Source: Lota lota (lineage: Eukaryota > Chordata > Actinopteri > Gadiformes > Lotidae). From it: a stretch of 64,000 bases of DNA. A program made the position numbers and the translations under genes. The notes under the pieces are model-generated. The model was not told where the DNA came from. It saw only the letters and a list, made by a program, of their open reading frames with translations, and ran no database searches. Every line of letters starts with the position of its first letter. Position 1 is the stretch's first letter. The stretch spans positions 62,001 to 126,000 of the forward strand of contig JACYXH010000333.1 in the NCBI GenBank assembly GCA_026745465.1, in the 5' to 3' direction. Shown here one piece after another: positions 1 to 16,480 of the stretch.

Positions 1-2837
<2,837 letters not shown>

Positions 2838-3016
2838 ATTCTTTTATCCGGGTTTAGTTGCCGGTGCATGGCCAGAGAGAATCCGAACAGACTCCCCGGT
2901 TCCCCTTGTTTCCTAATCACGTTGTTGACGTCCAGGTTGAACGCAAGCGTAACGGGCAGTTCCAAAAAGCTGGTGAACGCGACATAAATTGCCAGTAAGC
3001 TTCCGTGGCACTCCAT
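2838..3016 (-). CDS. itga6: Integrin alpha-6, first coding exon (gene continues off the left edge)
   Basis: Read on the minus strand, this exon starts with a strong Kozak context (gggccATGG) and encodes a hydrophobic signal peptide (MECHGSLLAIYVAF...). The mature N-terminus follows, FNLDVNNVIRKQGEPGSLFG, then FSLAMH and NPDKR. Integrin alpha-6 begins its mature chain with FNLD, then NVIRK and GSLFGFSLAMH, so the match is specific to the laminin-binding alpha subunit. The exon ends in phase 2 at a consensus donor (AGAAT|GTAAGT; GT at 2837-2836). Later exons lie beyond position 1, and positions 1-2837 are intron 1. The product pairs with beta-1 or beta-4 integrin at the cell surface as a laminin receptor. 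Its place next to dlx2a, in this orientation, matches vertebrate synteny. By analogy with zebrafish it is probably the itga6a paralogue, but that is inference. A longer upstream reading frame (from 3184) is open only by chance and does not look like integrin. Confidence 0.9.
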
Positions 3017-3082
3017 GGCCCCGACAATGCGACGGAATCTTATCCTTGTGTCCTTGTGGGGTATCGTAACCCCGCTCCCCAC

Positions 3083-3142
3083 TTGTCGGTGCAGACTGAG
3101 TGGTGACTGGCGGGACCTTGTCGGTGCAGACTGAGTGGTGAC
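3083..3142. repeat. Short direct duplication in itga6 5'UTR region
   Basis: A 25-bp block beginning ttgtcggtgcagactgag occurs at 3083 and again, identical, at 3118. The offset is 35 bp. It lies 67-126 bp upstream of the itga6 start codon, so it is probably transcribed 5'UTR or core promoter. Confidence 0.85.
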
Positions 3143-3978
3143 CAGTGGGCTGCTGCCGCTGCGCTCCACGGGGTTCCAACTCAAAGCAGAAGCGCCCCTC
3201 CTGGAAATCCTTGCGCTTTATCCTACGTCACCACTGAAGGCGCTTCAGACGTGGGAGAACATCGGTAGGCTCTCTCTTATCAGGCGCGCTCTCTCTCTCT
3301 CTCTCCCTCTCTCTCCTCGCGTTTCTCGTCGTAGGCCTTTATCAGAATTGAGTGAAACATTTCTCTCTGAAGCCGGACAAAATAACCTTTCAGCTCAAGT
3401 GTTCTGCGAACTCATTAGTTCAGAGTAATTTTGGTATCCAGTTCGTTGCTGTTTTTTTTTCATAGACAAACGAAATAGTGTCCATCAACGTCGATTCGTT
3501 TTGACGTTTATCATTCATCCCTGACGAAATTCCAATCAAATATTAATACCCTTGTCATTAACAACACCCGTCCAATGGCCCGGGGAAACCCCAGCTCATT
3601 AATAAGTAAAGAACATCTTCTAGAAATACAGTGGGACAGGACAGCAAGGCGGTCTTTCATTGTGTGTTTTTTTTTCTCTTTAGCCTACAGAGTTGTGGAA
3701 AGGGATTTCCGTTTCTTTTACTGTGGAAAACATCTACATCCCTTGATATCCAAGAACAAAAGCCATTGTTTGTGCGTGCATCGACATGCACAGTCTGGGG
3801 GAAAAAAGGCAAGTCCTCCTCCCAAATATTTGTTTCATAGCATCCCACGTGTAGCCTGATACCAATACATTCAACTGCCCCTGCAGTTTCTTCACTGTGC
3901 TTACATTTAAAGTCCCAAAATGGATCGATGCTTCAATCAATGTCATTCATTATCTTTTCATTACACAGGCCTTTATCT

Positions 3979-4036
3979 GAAGAGAAAGGTGAGATAACAA
4001 CAAAAAGCCAACTTACATTATTGCATCCGGGTTTTG
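3979..4036 (-). pseudogene. Duplicated fragment of the itga6 exon 1 end plus splice donor
   Basis: About 57 bp here match 2796-2853 closely. Shared features are agagaaaggtgaga, then aagccaacttacatt, then atccgggttt. On the minus strand this reproduces the last codons of exon 1 (N-P-D) and its GTAAGT donor, about 1.15 kb upstream of the true exon. In the homologous frame a stop lies close upstream, so it is not an intact alternative first exon. It looks like a decayed segmental duplicate. Confidence 0.65.
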
Positions 4037-4477
4037 AAAAGAGACCTAGTGTATGATATTGGGAGTAAGATGATCGGTGTTATGAAAAGAGTGTAGTCCT
4101 TAAAGATTGCGCTAACTCCATTAAAAGGATCTACAAAGAAACTATTGTTCTGCAGTACGATGTTAGTGCAGGAAGTAGGGCGCAGAAACGTGGAGGTTGT
4201 TGGTAGAATTAAAATCAACCACTTAGTGTGTTCGGATCAACACACACACACACGTGTGTGTGAACAAACCCAACCCTGGTACACATACTATGACCTAGAG
4301 AGTGTAGCAGCCTGCATGACTGGTGTTCAGGACCCCACATAGGCCATGCTGGTGGACCCTAGATGGGCCCCGGCCCCCGCAACATGAGCCAGCCCGGGAA
4401 GGTGAGTCCGTCTGGCCCCGTATTGTCTCCCGTCGAGGGGAGAGGACCAGCGGAAACCTGAGACCTCGGGGGGCCTG

Positions 4478-4606
<129 letters not shown>

Positions 4607-7600
4607 CTTTTGTTGGAGATAAATAAAAAAAAACGAAATCACACGCATTGATTTGAGAAACGTCCGCCCGGTCCATATGGCGGTTAAGGCTGTTCAGTTC
4701 TGTGGTTAGTCATGACACGATCATTACCGGGAACTACGATGGAAACCGAACCCGGCCCGTGATCAGAGCGCTATGGCCCAGTAGACACAGGACTGCAAGC
4801 AGCTGTCGTAGCGAGGAATTAAACCACGCCATGCACCGGTCACTGCGATGCCATCGAATGAAGACAGATGCTCAGCCCCTCCTGGGATGACTTGTGTCTC
4901 AGGCATCCCGACGCATGCCAACGCCTTCCATCATTTGAACCCTTCATATTGGTCTCTTTGTTGGAGAATTCATATCCATTAGACTTTGGCGAGGTCACTT
5001 GCCAGAGTTTAATCTTCAGTCATTACTCATTGTTAGTAATGGTTTAGTCATTAGCAATGCTTCATGCTTCAAAGTTTAAACCTTTCATTCTTTCATTTCA
5101 CCCATGGTGCTATTGGTGTTGCGTTGGTACGATGGCATTCCAATACACCGTTTAAAAGTATCTACTGCAATGCTCATAATGATTAAATAAATGTATTCAC
5201 TGTGAAACCCAAGACAAACACAATCCTATATAGACATTACACATCATTTGAGAACTTTACGTTTGCCCCACCCTAACAACGGCTGGAATTACATTGGCAA
5301 CCATGAAGTTGTATTCATATAAAACAAATCTGCATTCATATAAAAACGTATCTGCATACAGTTTGGATGATAATGGGCCATAATAAAGCACGTCATTTAA
5401 TGTTACCAAAACCACAGTGTCTCTTTCAAAACACTAGCAGCAAAACCTCCAGTTTTTAAACCATTCAGATACGGTCTCCCAGCAGTGATCCTTATTTAGT
5501 ATAAGGGGGAAAGTCTCCCTCTCTGGGTTTTACGGTGGACTCATGAATGACAAGTTACTCGGTAGGAGTTGTGTGTGCCCCAGTGAGTGTGTGAAGCGTG
5601 GTATTAAATCACAGAGAGTGTGAAAGGGAGAGCGACCGGACCCTAGCCTGTTGTGACAGTGGCATAGCTCTTTTGTAGGCAGCACTGTCGCAGTAAATCT
5701 ACCCTACTCCCTTTCACAAAGGACTCCCCCTCCACCCCTTTATGGTTCCTGGGTGGGGGTGGGTGTTGATGGTGGGGGTGGTGGAGCAGGAGTGGGGGGG
5801 GGGGGGGGGGGGTAGGTCTGTGAATCAACAATAGACAGTTAGACCTCGCTGGACCTTAGGGAATTCCTTCTCAGGCTGGCAGCGATCCACAAAAGTCAGT
5901 GAGGGAATTCACTATTTATTTGTTGGCTTCACAACTTCTCAAACCCAAAGGGACGGCTTTGTTACACGATTCAAGCTGCAAGGTTCGGGGTGTCTCTTTT
6001 GTTTGGTTGTAGTTTAAAATATATCTACTCCACAGGTGGGAATCCACTGTGACCAATGCTGAGGAAGCACATGCTTGTTAGTAAAAGGAAAACAACAGGC
6101 ACCCACATAATCCTCTGTAAGGAACTCTGAGGATCAGAGCACAACGTTGGCACAAAACTCTCTCTCTTCCCTCTACTCTGCTCTGTACAGATGACCCCTA
6201 ACGACTTGTTTCTAGTGACCACGTGACAAGAATACGGCGCCTCAAGTCAGAGAATTGCTGAGCAACAACTGGTGGTCAGAATACAAACAAAGCATCGTTA
6301 TCGTCATCATAGGAAGTCTCATACGAGGATTTACACAAACAATCACAACCAAATAAACACATTTGAATCATTGTTTATATCATAGAGTAGGATCACTGTT
6401 AAAATACTTTTTGTATTTATATTATCCAATAATTTACTTAATTTCGTCTCACCTCACCGACAGACGGTTTCACTCATACGTTTTTACGGATGCGTTGCCA
6501 TCATTACCCGCCAGACATGGGTTGGACCGGGCTTCATACCCATAGATGTTGTATGAGTTAGTGCTTATAAAATGACATTTATGGAGATCATAAATGTGTC
6601 ACAACCGTGGTAGACAAGTTTGCTTTCGTAGTGGAACTAAACAAGTGCCTCCATTTTGTGCCAGACCGTCGTCCGAAGCGTCCAAATGATTCAGGTTTAT
6701 GCGGCCTCCCCATAACTCACTACATTGTGGCACAGAGTGGGAGCCATCTTGTGATGTATAGATACTTTCTCGTCATCTTTCCCTGCTATTCTGTCCCCAG
6801 CAGTAAAGCGGGACTCTGATGTCATGGGGTGTGGGCAAACACAGAGCCAACAGACTCGCTACAGTCCCCGTCAGCCCTCTCACACATTTCCACACCATGA
6901 ACTGCTTGAATCATCATTCCACTGCAATAAATCACTGACTGCATTTCCCCCCGCTCTTTAACCACTCACTGAAAACAGAATGTGTGACTTGTTTCAATAG
7001 ATCGCTCGATATAAAAGCATAACTATAAAAAACTATAACGATTAAGACACCGCATCGGTTTAATCTCAACATGGTGGAGTTATTGACCTGAACTCCACAT
7101 ACATCCATTGCCCTGTAGCAAAGCTAGGCGGCCACGTTTGTGTTGTTGTAATTTCCATGTATTCTCATCGCCAGTGTAACGTGGCGTGAAGCCGAACACA
7201 CTGCCAGGAGACCATGATGGGATGCATGGAGAGGGCGTGATTGAGTGTTACAATTAGCACCCCAAACACAAGTACTTGGCTTTAGTTCAAGGAAGCCATT
7301 AGTATCATGTGGACACCACGGTGAAGGAAGTGTGTTTTAACGTCATGTTTATTCTAGCCTACAGTCACTGGGTTCCTCCACAGATGTTCAACAGGCCTAC
7401 TGCACACCCCGCTGTGTGCAATCCTGTCCACTGATCGGGCAAGACAGTGGACGATTAGGGATCGACTACAGTATTGCTGTTAAAGTCAACCTTATGCAGT
7501 GTGTTCCACTCCTTTCTCTGCGTAAAGTGGAAATCATCTCAAAAGCAACATAGCAAGTAGTGATGGAGCGATGCCAAACACTTAGTGCATTGCTTTAAAC

Positions 7601-8520
7601 GGAACCACGTGAACGTAATTCTACTGGTTTCAGAGAGCGAGACGCAGATGGGTGTCGGTGTTAATACTGGGAAGTATTGAAGGAACTGGGTGGTGGTGGT
7701 GGGGGGGGGGGGGGGGGGGTTTCCTGATTCCCTACATACTTCCCTCTGTGGATAACAGCGTTCCACAGATGATGGCGTTATAAATGTACTGCGCTTTGTG
7801 GTGTTTGAACCAGTGCGATTGTGGTGGATCAGGTTGTGCACAACGATAGGTATTGGATAGGTCCGGAGTGCACAGAGAGAGAGATGGGTAAGAAGGTGAG
7901 GAGACGAAAAATCTCCCTTTACTCTCGTTTGGTCTTCTAGACCTTATGGCTTAAGTTAGATTATTTACACGAAATATGACATTTAAAAAGTGCATTAATA
8001 GAACCGTTTACATTTTTAAATAAGGCCATTAAAACCTTTATACGGATTCAACAACACACTTCCCCTGAAAAACACAAACTACTAAATAATGGATGACAAA
8101 TTGAGCAAGCATTAGGTTCAATTATTGATAGCAAATCAAAAAGTCCAAAGGGAAAGCCTGCATCAATGTAAATAACAACCGTTTTTTTATAACCTCTCTC
8201 AAGTCAAAGCAATGTCGCCGGAGAAGAAAAGACAACACATCCTTACAACAACCACGATATTCAAGCTAAAAGTGGGATGGTTGTTCTGCTTGAGTCTACA
8301 GTGGAGGTATAAGAATTCAGTACAGTAGGCCATTTCGTTGATACAGAAAGGCCTGTTAAATAAAATGCCTGCCCTTCTCATCTCCGCCTCAGCATTATGT
8401 TCATGTCTGTCAACACCAGCCGGCTGGACAGCACCTGCTGCTCCCTGGCTACACCAGGAAAACACTGGAGTCCAAATTAACTGGACCTCACATCCAGGCG
8501 CCCTATTCACTTGGCGGCCA

Positions 8521-8586
8521 TCTTGGATCTCAACGCTAGCTGGGTGGGAACCGAACGCGTCACCCAGCTAGCGTTGAGATCCAAGA
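8521..8586. repeat. Perfect 26-bp inverted repeat with 14-nt loop
   Basis: Positions 8521-8546 are exactly the reverse complement of 8561-8586. The loop 8547-8560 is ggaaccgaacgcgt. The left arm is preceded by ggcgg, so that ggcggccatctt matches the YY1 recognition pattern (AAGATGGC on the other strand). No target duplication was seen, so a transposon origin is not shown. It lies about 2.2 kb upstream of the dlx2a start codon. Confidence 0.95.
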
Positions 8587-9902
8587 CAGAAATCTTTTTT
8601 TTTTAATCCTTTTTCAGGGACAGTAAAACATAATCATATATACCACGTTTGGACTATTTAGCATAATATTTTATAGATATGAAGGCTACATACATTGCAG
8701 GACCTTGGCAGTATTCACACAATATGCCACCAGCCATATAATTATTCTTAATTAGATCTTACATTTAGAAATTTATCTGACATCAAATCCGGCCTTTGTA
8801 GCCCCATGTGTGTCTTCTGGCTGCGAATGGTCATGAATGAACACAAGTCGTTACGCACGGCTACCACCTCGGACGGCTGGGGCCCGAGCTACACCGGCCT
8901 TTAAAGCAACCATTTCCATTCTCGAATAGGTCATTTCAACGTACTGACGCATGTTATGAAACACGTTCTCATACTTTGTTGATACGTTGCGAAGTAAACA
9001 CACAAATCCACTTCGCATCCGCGGAATTAACCAATATGATAAGGACCCATGGGAGGGGACACTGAAGTCATACATACAGGATATTATCCATATTTATATC
9101 TAAAAACGTTCTGTACGGTCACCTCAGGATGAAAGATTGAATTGCAGACGCGAGCTTGGAGACAAATAGTAGGACTAACTCAGACTGAGAACGTAATATT
9201 TGTTAAGTAGGCCTGTCGTTTTGTTTTGAACAGTTCAAAACCTCAGATATTGAAAACACTGTTTGAAAACACAGCTGTGCTGCCATCTAGTGGTGATAAT
9301 AAATTTGCCTACGGAACTTCTGTGTTTTAATCAACACGATCTTTAACCCCTTTTCAGGTTGTAATTGAAGTTGGAAGTTACTATTAAACTACTAAACTAT
9401 ATATATAAAGTTTTAAAGACCAACCCCGTGTTCTATAGAGCTCCATTTTAGTTCCAGCCTCCTGGGAAGTGTGAGGTAGTTAGTGCAGTAGGCCTAGTGG
9501 CCATTTGTCCAGATCAAAGTGAGCCTTACGCACCTGTTCGACTGGTCGGAGGGCAGAACATCCACAGGTCGCTTGATTGATGCGAATAAACTGCAATTTA
9601 TTATTATGCAAAATAAATAACACACGCTCGTGAATAGCTTATACTTGCTCGGTTAATGTTAACCATCAGAGTTTTCGTCATGGGTCCTCACAGGTGCGTT
9701 TCATTAGACAACCCACCCACCTATACATGTTTGTGCTCTTTAGCGCCCCTAGTGTTGAAGAACGAGAATTATAAACCACAATAATCCAAACATAAATAGC
9801 TCCTTCCGTTAGCCTATAGGCTAATCAGGCCCCAGAATATAATAGCTTTTCACCACTCGGGGACGCTAGACGGCCCTTGACATGGCCTTTCGTAGATACA
9901 GA

Positions 9903-9985
9903 CCTCTCTCTCTCTCTCTCTCTCTCTCGCTCTCTCGCTCTCTCGCTCTCTCGCTCTCTCGCTCTCTCGCTCTCTCGCTCTCTCT
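9903..9985. repeat. (TC)n with TCTCGC periodicity
   Basis: Pure TC at the left turns into a repeated ctctcg unit, ending near 9985. Confidence 0.95.
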
Positions 9986-10277
9986 CTTCCTTTTTTCTTT
10001 ATTTCTCTCATTTACCCGTCTTATTTACTATACTTATGAATACTAATATAATTAAATTCAATTATGCAAAAGTATGACATAAAGAGGGCTTGTATAACAG
10101 TAGCCACACTACTTTAAATAATAATTATAACAATATCTACATTAAAGAAAGGAATAATATGGAATAAAAAAACAATACATAATCAATACACAACATAGTC
10201 CTAATCTATATCACATAATAAGTATAATATTATATATATATATATCATATTGGGCTATACTATTAGCATATATATAC

Positions 10278-10280
<3 letters not shown>

Positions 10281-10338
<58 letters not shown>
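10281..10338. repeat. (TA)29 tract upstream of dlx2a
   Basis: Uninterrupted TA dinucleotides about 410-470 bp upstream of the dlx2a start codon. Confidence 0.97.
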
Positions 10339-10341
<3 letters not shown>

Positions 10342-10420
10342 ACTTTAAAGAAGGCTTGAATGACGTAGGCCTAAACGTGGGGCAGACCCAGGAGAATAAT
10401 ATAAGGTACGTGAGCCCTAT

Positions 10421-10424
10421 GTGT

Positions 10425-10469
<45 letters not shown>
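10421..10469. repeat. (GT)9 followed by G31, proximal to dlx2a
   Basis: A short GT tract runs directly into 31 consecutive guanines (10439-10469), about 280 bp upstream of the dlx2a ATG. An inverted CCAAT (attgg) follows near 10494. Confidence 0.95.
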
Positions 10470-10471
<2 letters not shown>

Positions 10472-10749
10472 GTCAGAAAAACAGCCGTTAGTCATTGGTT
10501 GTCATAGCAGCTCAGCCTCTAGCGCTCTCATAAATGCGCGCCAGTTGGAGTGGAAGCCAGCAGACAATCACAGGCCGCTGCGCGAGACACACGCATCTTC
10601 TGACGCCCCGGTTCATGTTAATGGGAATGCCTCTGAATTTCACACATAAATCTCATCCCACAATTGTAACGGTTTATTTTGTTTATGTTTTCTGGTTGCT
10701 GTTCATTAGAGCCCCGATTATCTGCGCGACCGCTTTCGGGGGTTAAAAG

Positions 10750-11857
<1,108 letters not shown>

Positions 11858-11993
11858 GGCTGTTGTGACTCTCGATCGGATAATACTGGTGGAAAAAAAA
11901 CAAGAGGAAGTGAAAGATGAACGCCATTGCCCTTATTCACGGACCCCCTCGGATACAGCACGACCACTACATGCAAGAATTTGATTTACGTGT

Positions 11994-12021
11994 CCCCCCC
12001 CCCCCCCCCCCCCCCCCCCCC
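11994..12021 (+). repeat. C28 run in dlx2a 3'UTR
   Basis: Twenty-eight consecutive cytosines on the sense strand, beginning 136 nt after the stop codon. A GT tract and G12 follow at 12054-12079. Confidence 0.97.
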
Positions 12022-12569
12022 ACGGACGTCCATGTGTTGGGGCAGGCGGGCGGGTGTGTGTGTGTGTGGGGGGGGGGGGAGGTTATACCGATTTTGTAGC
12101 CTAGTTATTTTTGTATTTATTTATTTCTGTGTATGTTGACGGATGCGTGGTGAGCCACGAACACCCAAAGCATCACAGCATAGGCCTCGAGCCCAGGGCG
12201 GTCGTCACTTTGTCTCTCCCGCCCTGCACGTTAAAATGCAGGTAGGCCTATACTGTCACAAAATGTAGCACTATCCAACTGTATCGTGCCTTGTTTTTAA
12301 TATGACCTCATGTTGTTGTACGACCAACAGATCACATGTTTTAGTTCGTTTGTTTTACAAGGGGGAGTGTTTCCCGTCTGTGTAAATATCCTACCGCATT
12401 CCTCTGATATGCAGACTGTTTTGTGGGCTGTTGGTTCGGATCCTCCACCATCTCCTACTGCTACTGAATGTTATTCCCTCCGAGTTTACCTGTATGACAA
12501 TTATTTGTATTTTGTCTTATTTATTTTAGCCGTGTTTTTTTTCTTCCATGTAAGAACAGACGTTATTTA

Positions 12570-12575
12570 AATAAA
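12570..12575 (+). terminator. Polyadenylation signal AATAAA for dlx2a
   Basis: AATAAA in the context ttatttAATAAAtgaa, 713 nt after the stop codon, followed by a T/G-rich stretch (ttttctgtgcaatttgtatc). Confidence 0.65.
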
Positions 12576-14139
12576 TGAATTTTCTGTGCAATTTGTATCT
12601 CGCTTTTTCAATATAAATCTTGTGCGTAAACCAGAATTTAATTGATATGTTTTTGTGAGTTTCATGAAGTCCTATTTATCCACTGATCAGAGAAGATGCA
12701 GGACACGCAAATACATTCCAGTCCTGTTTGGAAACCTCACAAAATGCACCTGAAAAACTTAAATGCAGTCAGAATGGTTTTGTTTCTGTAACGTAGGCCT
12801 ATATTTAGTTTTGATCGGTTTATGTCAACTATCATCGTTATGATACACATTTACCAAACAGGTTCACATCACACGTGTTTTGTGGGCAGAACTTGTAGAA
12901 AAGGGTCCTGTATTTGCATTTGTGTCTCTGAGTCGTACAGACACATTTTCATAAACCTGCCCAGCTTTGAGATAAAAGGATCGAGACCCGATGCGCACCC
13001 CGGGGCACGTTTCGCCGTCCCTATAACTTTACAAACGTACCACCAGCGCCTTCAGCTCAGACTACATGGAAACATGTTTTTTTTCCCCCACATATTGTTC
13101 ACTCTGCAGGGCCACAATTGGTTACGCATGCGGCTATACAACAAGCGCGAGCAGGCTGACCTACATTTCTCAGGCCATGGTGATGTGGGCCAACGCATGG
13201 CGATTCTTTTGATCGGTTCTGACACACAGTGGACTCATACAAGGTGAAATAACAAGATGACGTCACTTTTACTTTTTACATTGCTACACAACGTTAGCTA
13301 TTAACTCGTGCTGCGGTGGTTCCTAGAAAAGTTGTCGTTCACAGTCGATTGGCCCTCTGTGCTTGTGTCGGCAAAACGGCCGTATCCCCCACTCCGTGCG
13401 TCGCTAATCGTGTCGCTTTGCCAAATTAGATGTAGGCCACCTTGTCAGCGGCCTCTCTCTTACAAGACGACGCGTTGTTCTCCGGCCTGTCTTCTGGTAA
13501 TGGGACGATGCCATGTGATAAAAGGCTCGTGTTGCAAGTAAAGTCCTGGAGCAAAATGTGCGGAGGCCGATGCATTGACCTGAAGTCATCCTCGATAAAA
13601 CACAGAGGGCTTGTTGACGGCCAAGCAGCCGACTGCACGTGAGTGTGTGGCGTGCAAAATGAATTATTTTACAGCCGCACCAATAGACAAATGTTTAAGG
13701 CATTAAATGTCTTATTTGTCTTTGACATGAACGTGCACAAGTGTGCACATAACTAGGTTGTACTGTCCCCATTGAGCTCCATAGTAAAGCAATGAAATGT
13801 AGCAGTTTTTGTTGTTGTTGTAAACTATAAATAAAATAAAGGCATTCAATTATTCGTCTCACGTTGCAACATCGAGTTGCAACTTCCTTCCTGTGGCTCT
13901 GCGCATCTGTTCTGAAACGAAGTGGTTTTATAGTCGCCCGAATTCTCCAGACAACTTGTAAATGCCATACCCCCTATCCTAAATTATACCGTGATCTGTC
14001 ATTTTATCCACATTTACTCTGGTTTGAACATTTTGGCTTTCAAATGTGAAAGCCTGCAATTAGGCCTACTATATAATTCTTCGCAATTTTAGATGTCCTA
14101 ATATGGGCTGTAATTTTTACACAAGACAATTTCCCGCTA

Positions 14140-14470
14140 TTTCAAGCATCAACATTGTCAAAGCTGTATGTACATAATTAATGGGAATATCAATGCATAG
14201 TTTTTAGCATAACATCTTGACTCGACGATAATTATATCCGAGCCTACGCAGAATTAGCCGGAATTGCATGGTAACTGCTGCTTTAAATTTTAAAAAATTG
14301 CTCATAATTTCCCCCAAAGATTACCAAGATCTCGAGTGCACAATGTCATCAGCGTAATGAGGAGTAAACATTTATGCTAATAATCTACATTTTTTTCCAT
14401 CAGCTATAAAGAGGGGAAATAAAGCAGACATTTTCAGTCATATTCCGAACTGTGGCGCTAAGCTTAGACT
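14140..14470. promoter_or_regulatory. Candidate dlx1a/2a intergenic enhancer block 1
   Basis: Complex, repeat-free, AT-rich sequence with many homeodomain core sites: cataattaatgg near 14174, gataattatatc near 14229, agaattagcc, ctcataattt and gctaataatc. Dlx intergenic enhancers are known to be bound by Dlx proteins themselves at TAATT sites. The position between converging dlx genes supports the call. Which of I12a or I12b it would be cannot be decided by eye. Confidence 0.4.
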
Positions 14471-15084
14471 CGGATGCACTGTATGGGACTGTGGCTCTCT
14501 GGGTGTCCGCGCGTCGCGGTGCTTCTGCTCCGTCTCATGGGATATTCTGGACATGCTGGCCCCTCGCTCTGAAGGCAGAGGTATTTCTCTTTGCATGTTT
14601 TATAAGCAATAAACTGTAACCTACTCGAAAATGTGGACAATCTGTCTAAATGTAAAAATATATATATCTTGGCTAGAGTTTTTTTCAGGACTCCAATATC
14701 CATATGCTGCAGGCTCGTTTATATTTAATCAACAATAATAATACTAATACTAATAATACACATGTTTATGTTGTGTGGGTTACTTAACACTAATGTGTCC
14801 TCTTAAAATGTGTAATATTTTACACATCTAATTTATGAGGCACCATTAAAAAAAAAATATTGAGGCACCTGAATGTTGTATCCTCTTATATTATTTTATT
14901 ATATTTATTGTCACCATGAGAACCATGCACACATCTTCCTGCATCAGCCATGAGTTAGCCTTAGGCTACCGAAGTGCGCGCTTGTATGCCACATATGGGC
15001 TATAGGACATTTATCCCAGATGAGATTTGTTTGTCTTTTGGTCTCTGCTTTCATGACCATTGTCCGTGGCTAATTCCAAACCTC

Positions 15085-15570
15085 TCTTCACATCGACAGT
15101 TCCGTGGTGTACACCTGCAAGCAATTTGCCCGCCTTAAGTCTAAAGCAACAGTTCACCTATTTCACTTTTTTTTTCTATTTAGCAGCAAATTTCTTTTAG
15201 GAGCACTATCTCTTTTGTTAACGCAGAAAGATTCTCTGTGCGAAAAATGGCTCATAATTACCGCAGGGATAGAAAACTGCATTAGAATAAATAAGAGCGA
15301 AATGACTGTAATTATGTCGGTTTGATGGGCTCGGCTCGTAATCAAGGGAAGAACACGACGAGCGCTGACCCTCTTGGGTGTGCAGCTGCGCCCTTTCCTA
15401 GCGGAGAGATGGGACTTTTGTTTTCCTCGACATCACCAAAATTCTTATTCTTGTCCAACAGTATTAGCAATTGGACGAATCCCGCGCGCTCTGTAACCTA
15501 CATGTTGCATTCTTTTATTTGAGCCCTAATGATGCAACCATGATGATTAGGACGCGCAGGATTGTCTCGG
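15085..15570. promoter_or_regulatory. Candidate dlx1a/2a intergenic enhancer block 2 (I12b-like)
   Basis: Dense, non-repetitive sequence bearing gctcataattaccgc near 15249, gactgtaattatg near 15304, attagcaattgg near 15462 and ccctaatgatg near 15525. It also has an E-box-like cagctg near 15382. Paired TAATTA-type sites plus E-boxes are what is known of I12b, where Dlx and proneural bHLH factors act. The assignment is inference from position and motif content. Confidence 0.45.
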
Positions 15571-16050
15571 ATTTAGCAATGTGGAGTCGTCCTATATTTT
15601 TTAAGACAAATAAACAATATACAATGAATACATAGACATATTATTATTATTTAAAAAATGTTGTGTTTATTATTAATAATATTGTTTTTGATATTATTAT
15701 TATCTTTGTTATTATTACATTATATATGATCATTATTGCCTTATATATTTTATTATTATTATTATGACATTATTATGACGACTTCTACTATGATAGTAGT
15801 AGAAGTATTACATTATATGTGATTATTATCATTATTACATTATATATTGTTATCAACATTATACACTTAATATTATCATTATCATTACTACATTATAAAT
15901 TATTATCATTATGATGATTTTTATTATTAGTATTGTTGGCAACTTTTTATGAATGATGAGAATATAAGTAAATAATTTGCAATTTCATTAAATAAATGTA
16001 CTTTATTTTCACCTCCTGTACCTAAAACTACACACATACTCACGCACACC

Positions 16051-16084
<34 letters not shown>

Positions 16085-16206
16085 ACACACACTTCCCAAG
16101 CGTCTGCTACATTCAATAAATATTAATTGAATGGCTTTGGCATCCCGCTGGTCGTAATCCCAGAATGTTTTCATTGGCTCGAGCGCAGCTTTGACCGTAA
16201 ACAAGC

Positions 16207-16480
16207 ACACCTTTTAACGTATTACTTAGACTTATATACATGTGTTACCTCACACCTTTTAACCTATTACTTAGACTTATATACATGTGTTACCTCACAC
16301 CTTTTAACCTATTACTTAGACTTACATACATGTGCTACCTCACACCTTTTAACATATTACTTTGACTTATCTGTACGTGTTGCCTCACACGTTTAAACAT
16401 ATTACTTTGACTTATCTGTATGTGTTGCCTCACACCTTTAAACATATTACTTGGACTCATCTATATGTGTTGCCTCCCAG
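16207..16480. repeat. 45-bp minisatellite, ~6 copies
   Basis: Units repeat the pattern ttttaacctattacttagac + ttatatacatgtgttacctc + acacc. Starts are at 16212, 16257 and every 45 bp. Copies diverge by a few substitutions toward the right. The 15-codon period makes a spurious open frame. Confidence 0.95.

Larger units (their letters stand above)
11858..12595 (+). other. dlx2a: dlx2a 3'UTR (inferred)
   Basis: The segment runs from the stop codon to just past a canonical AATAAA at 12570-12575. It holds C28 at 11994-12021 and, 46 nt later, G12 at 12068-12079. In the RNA these two runs are complementary. Confidence 0.6.
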
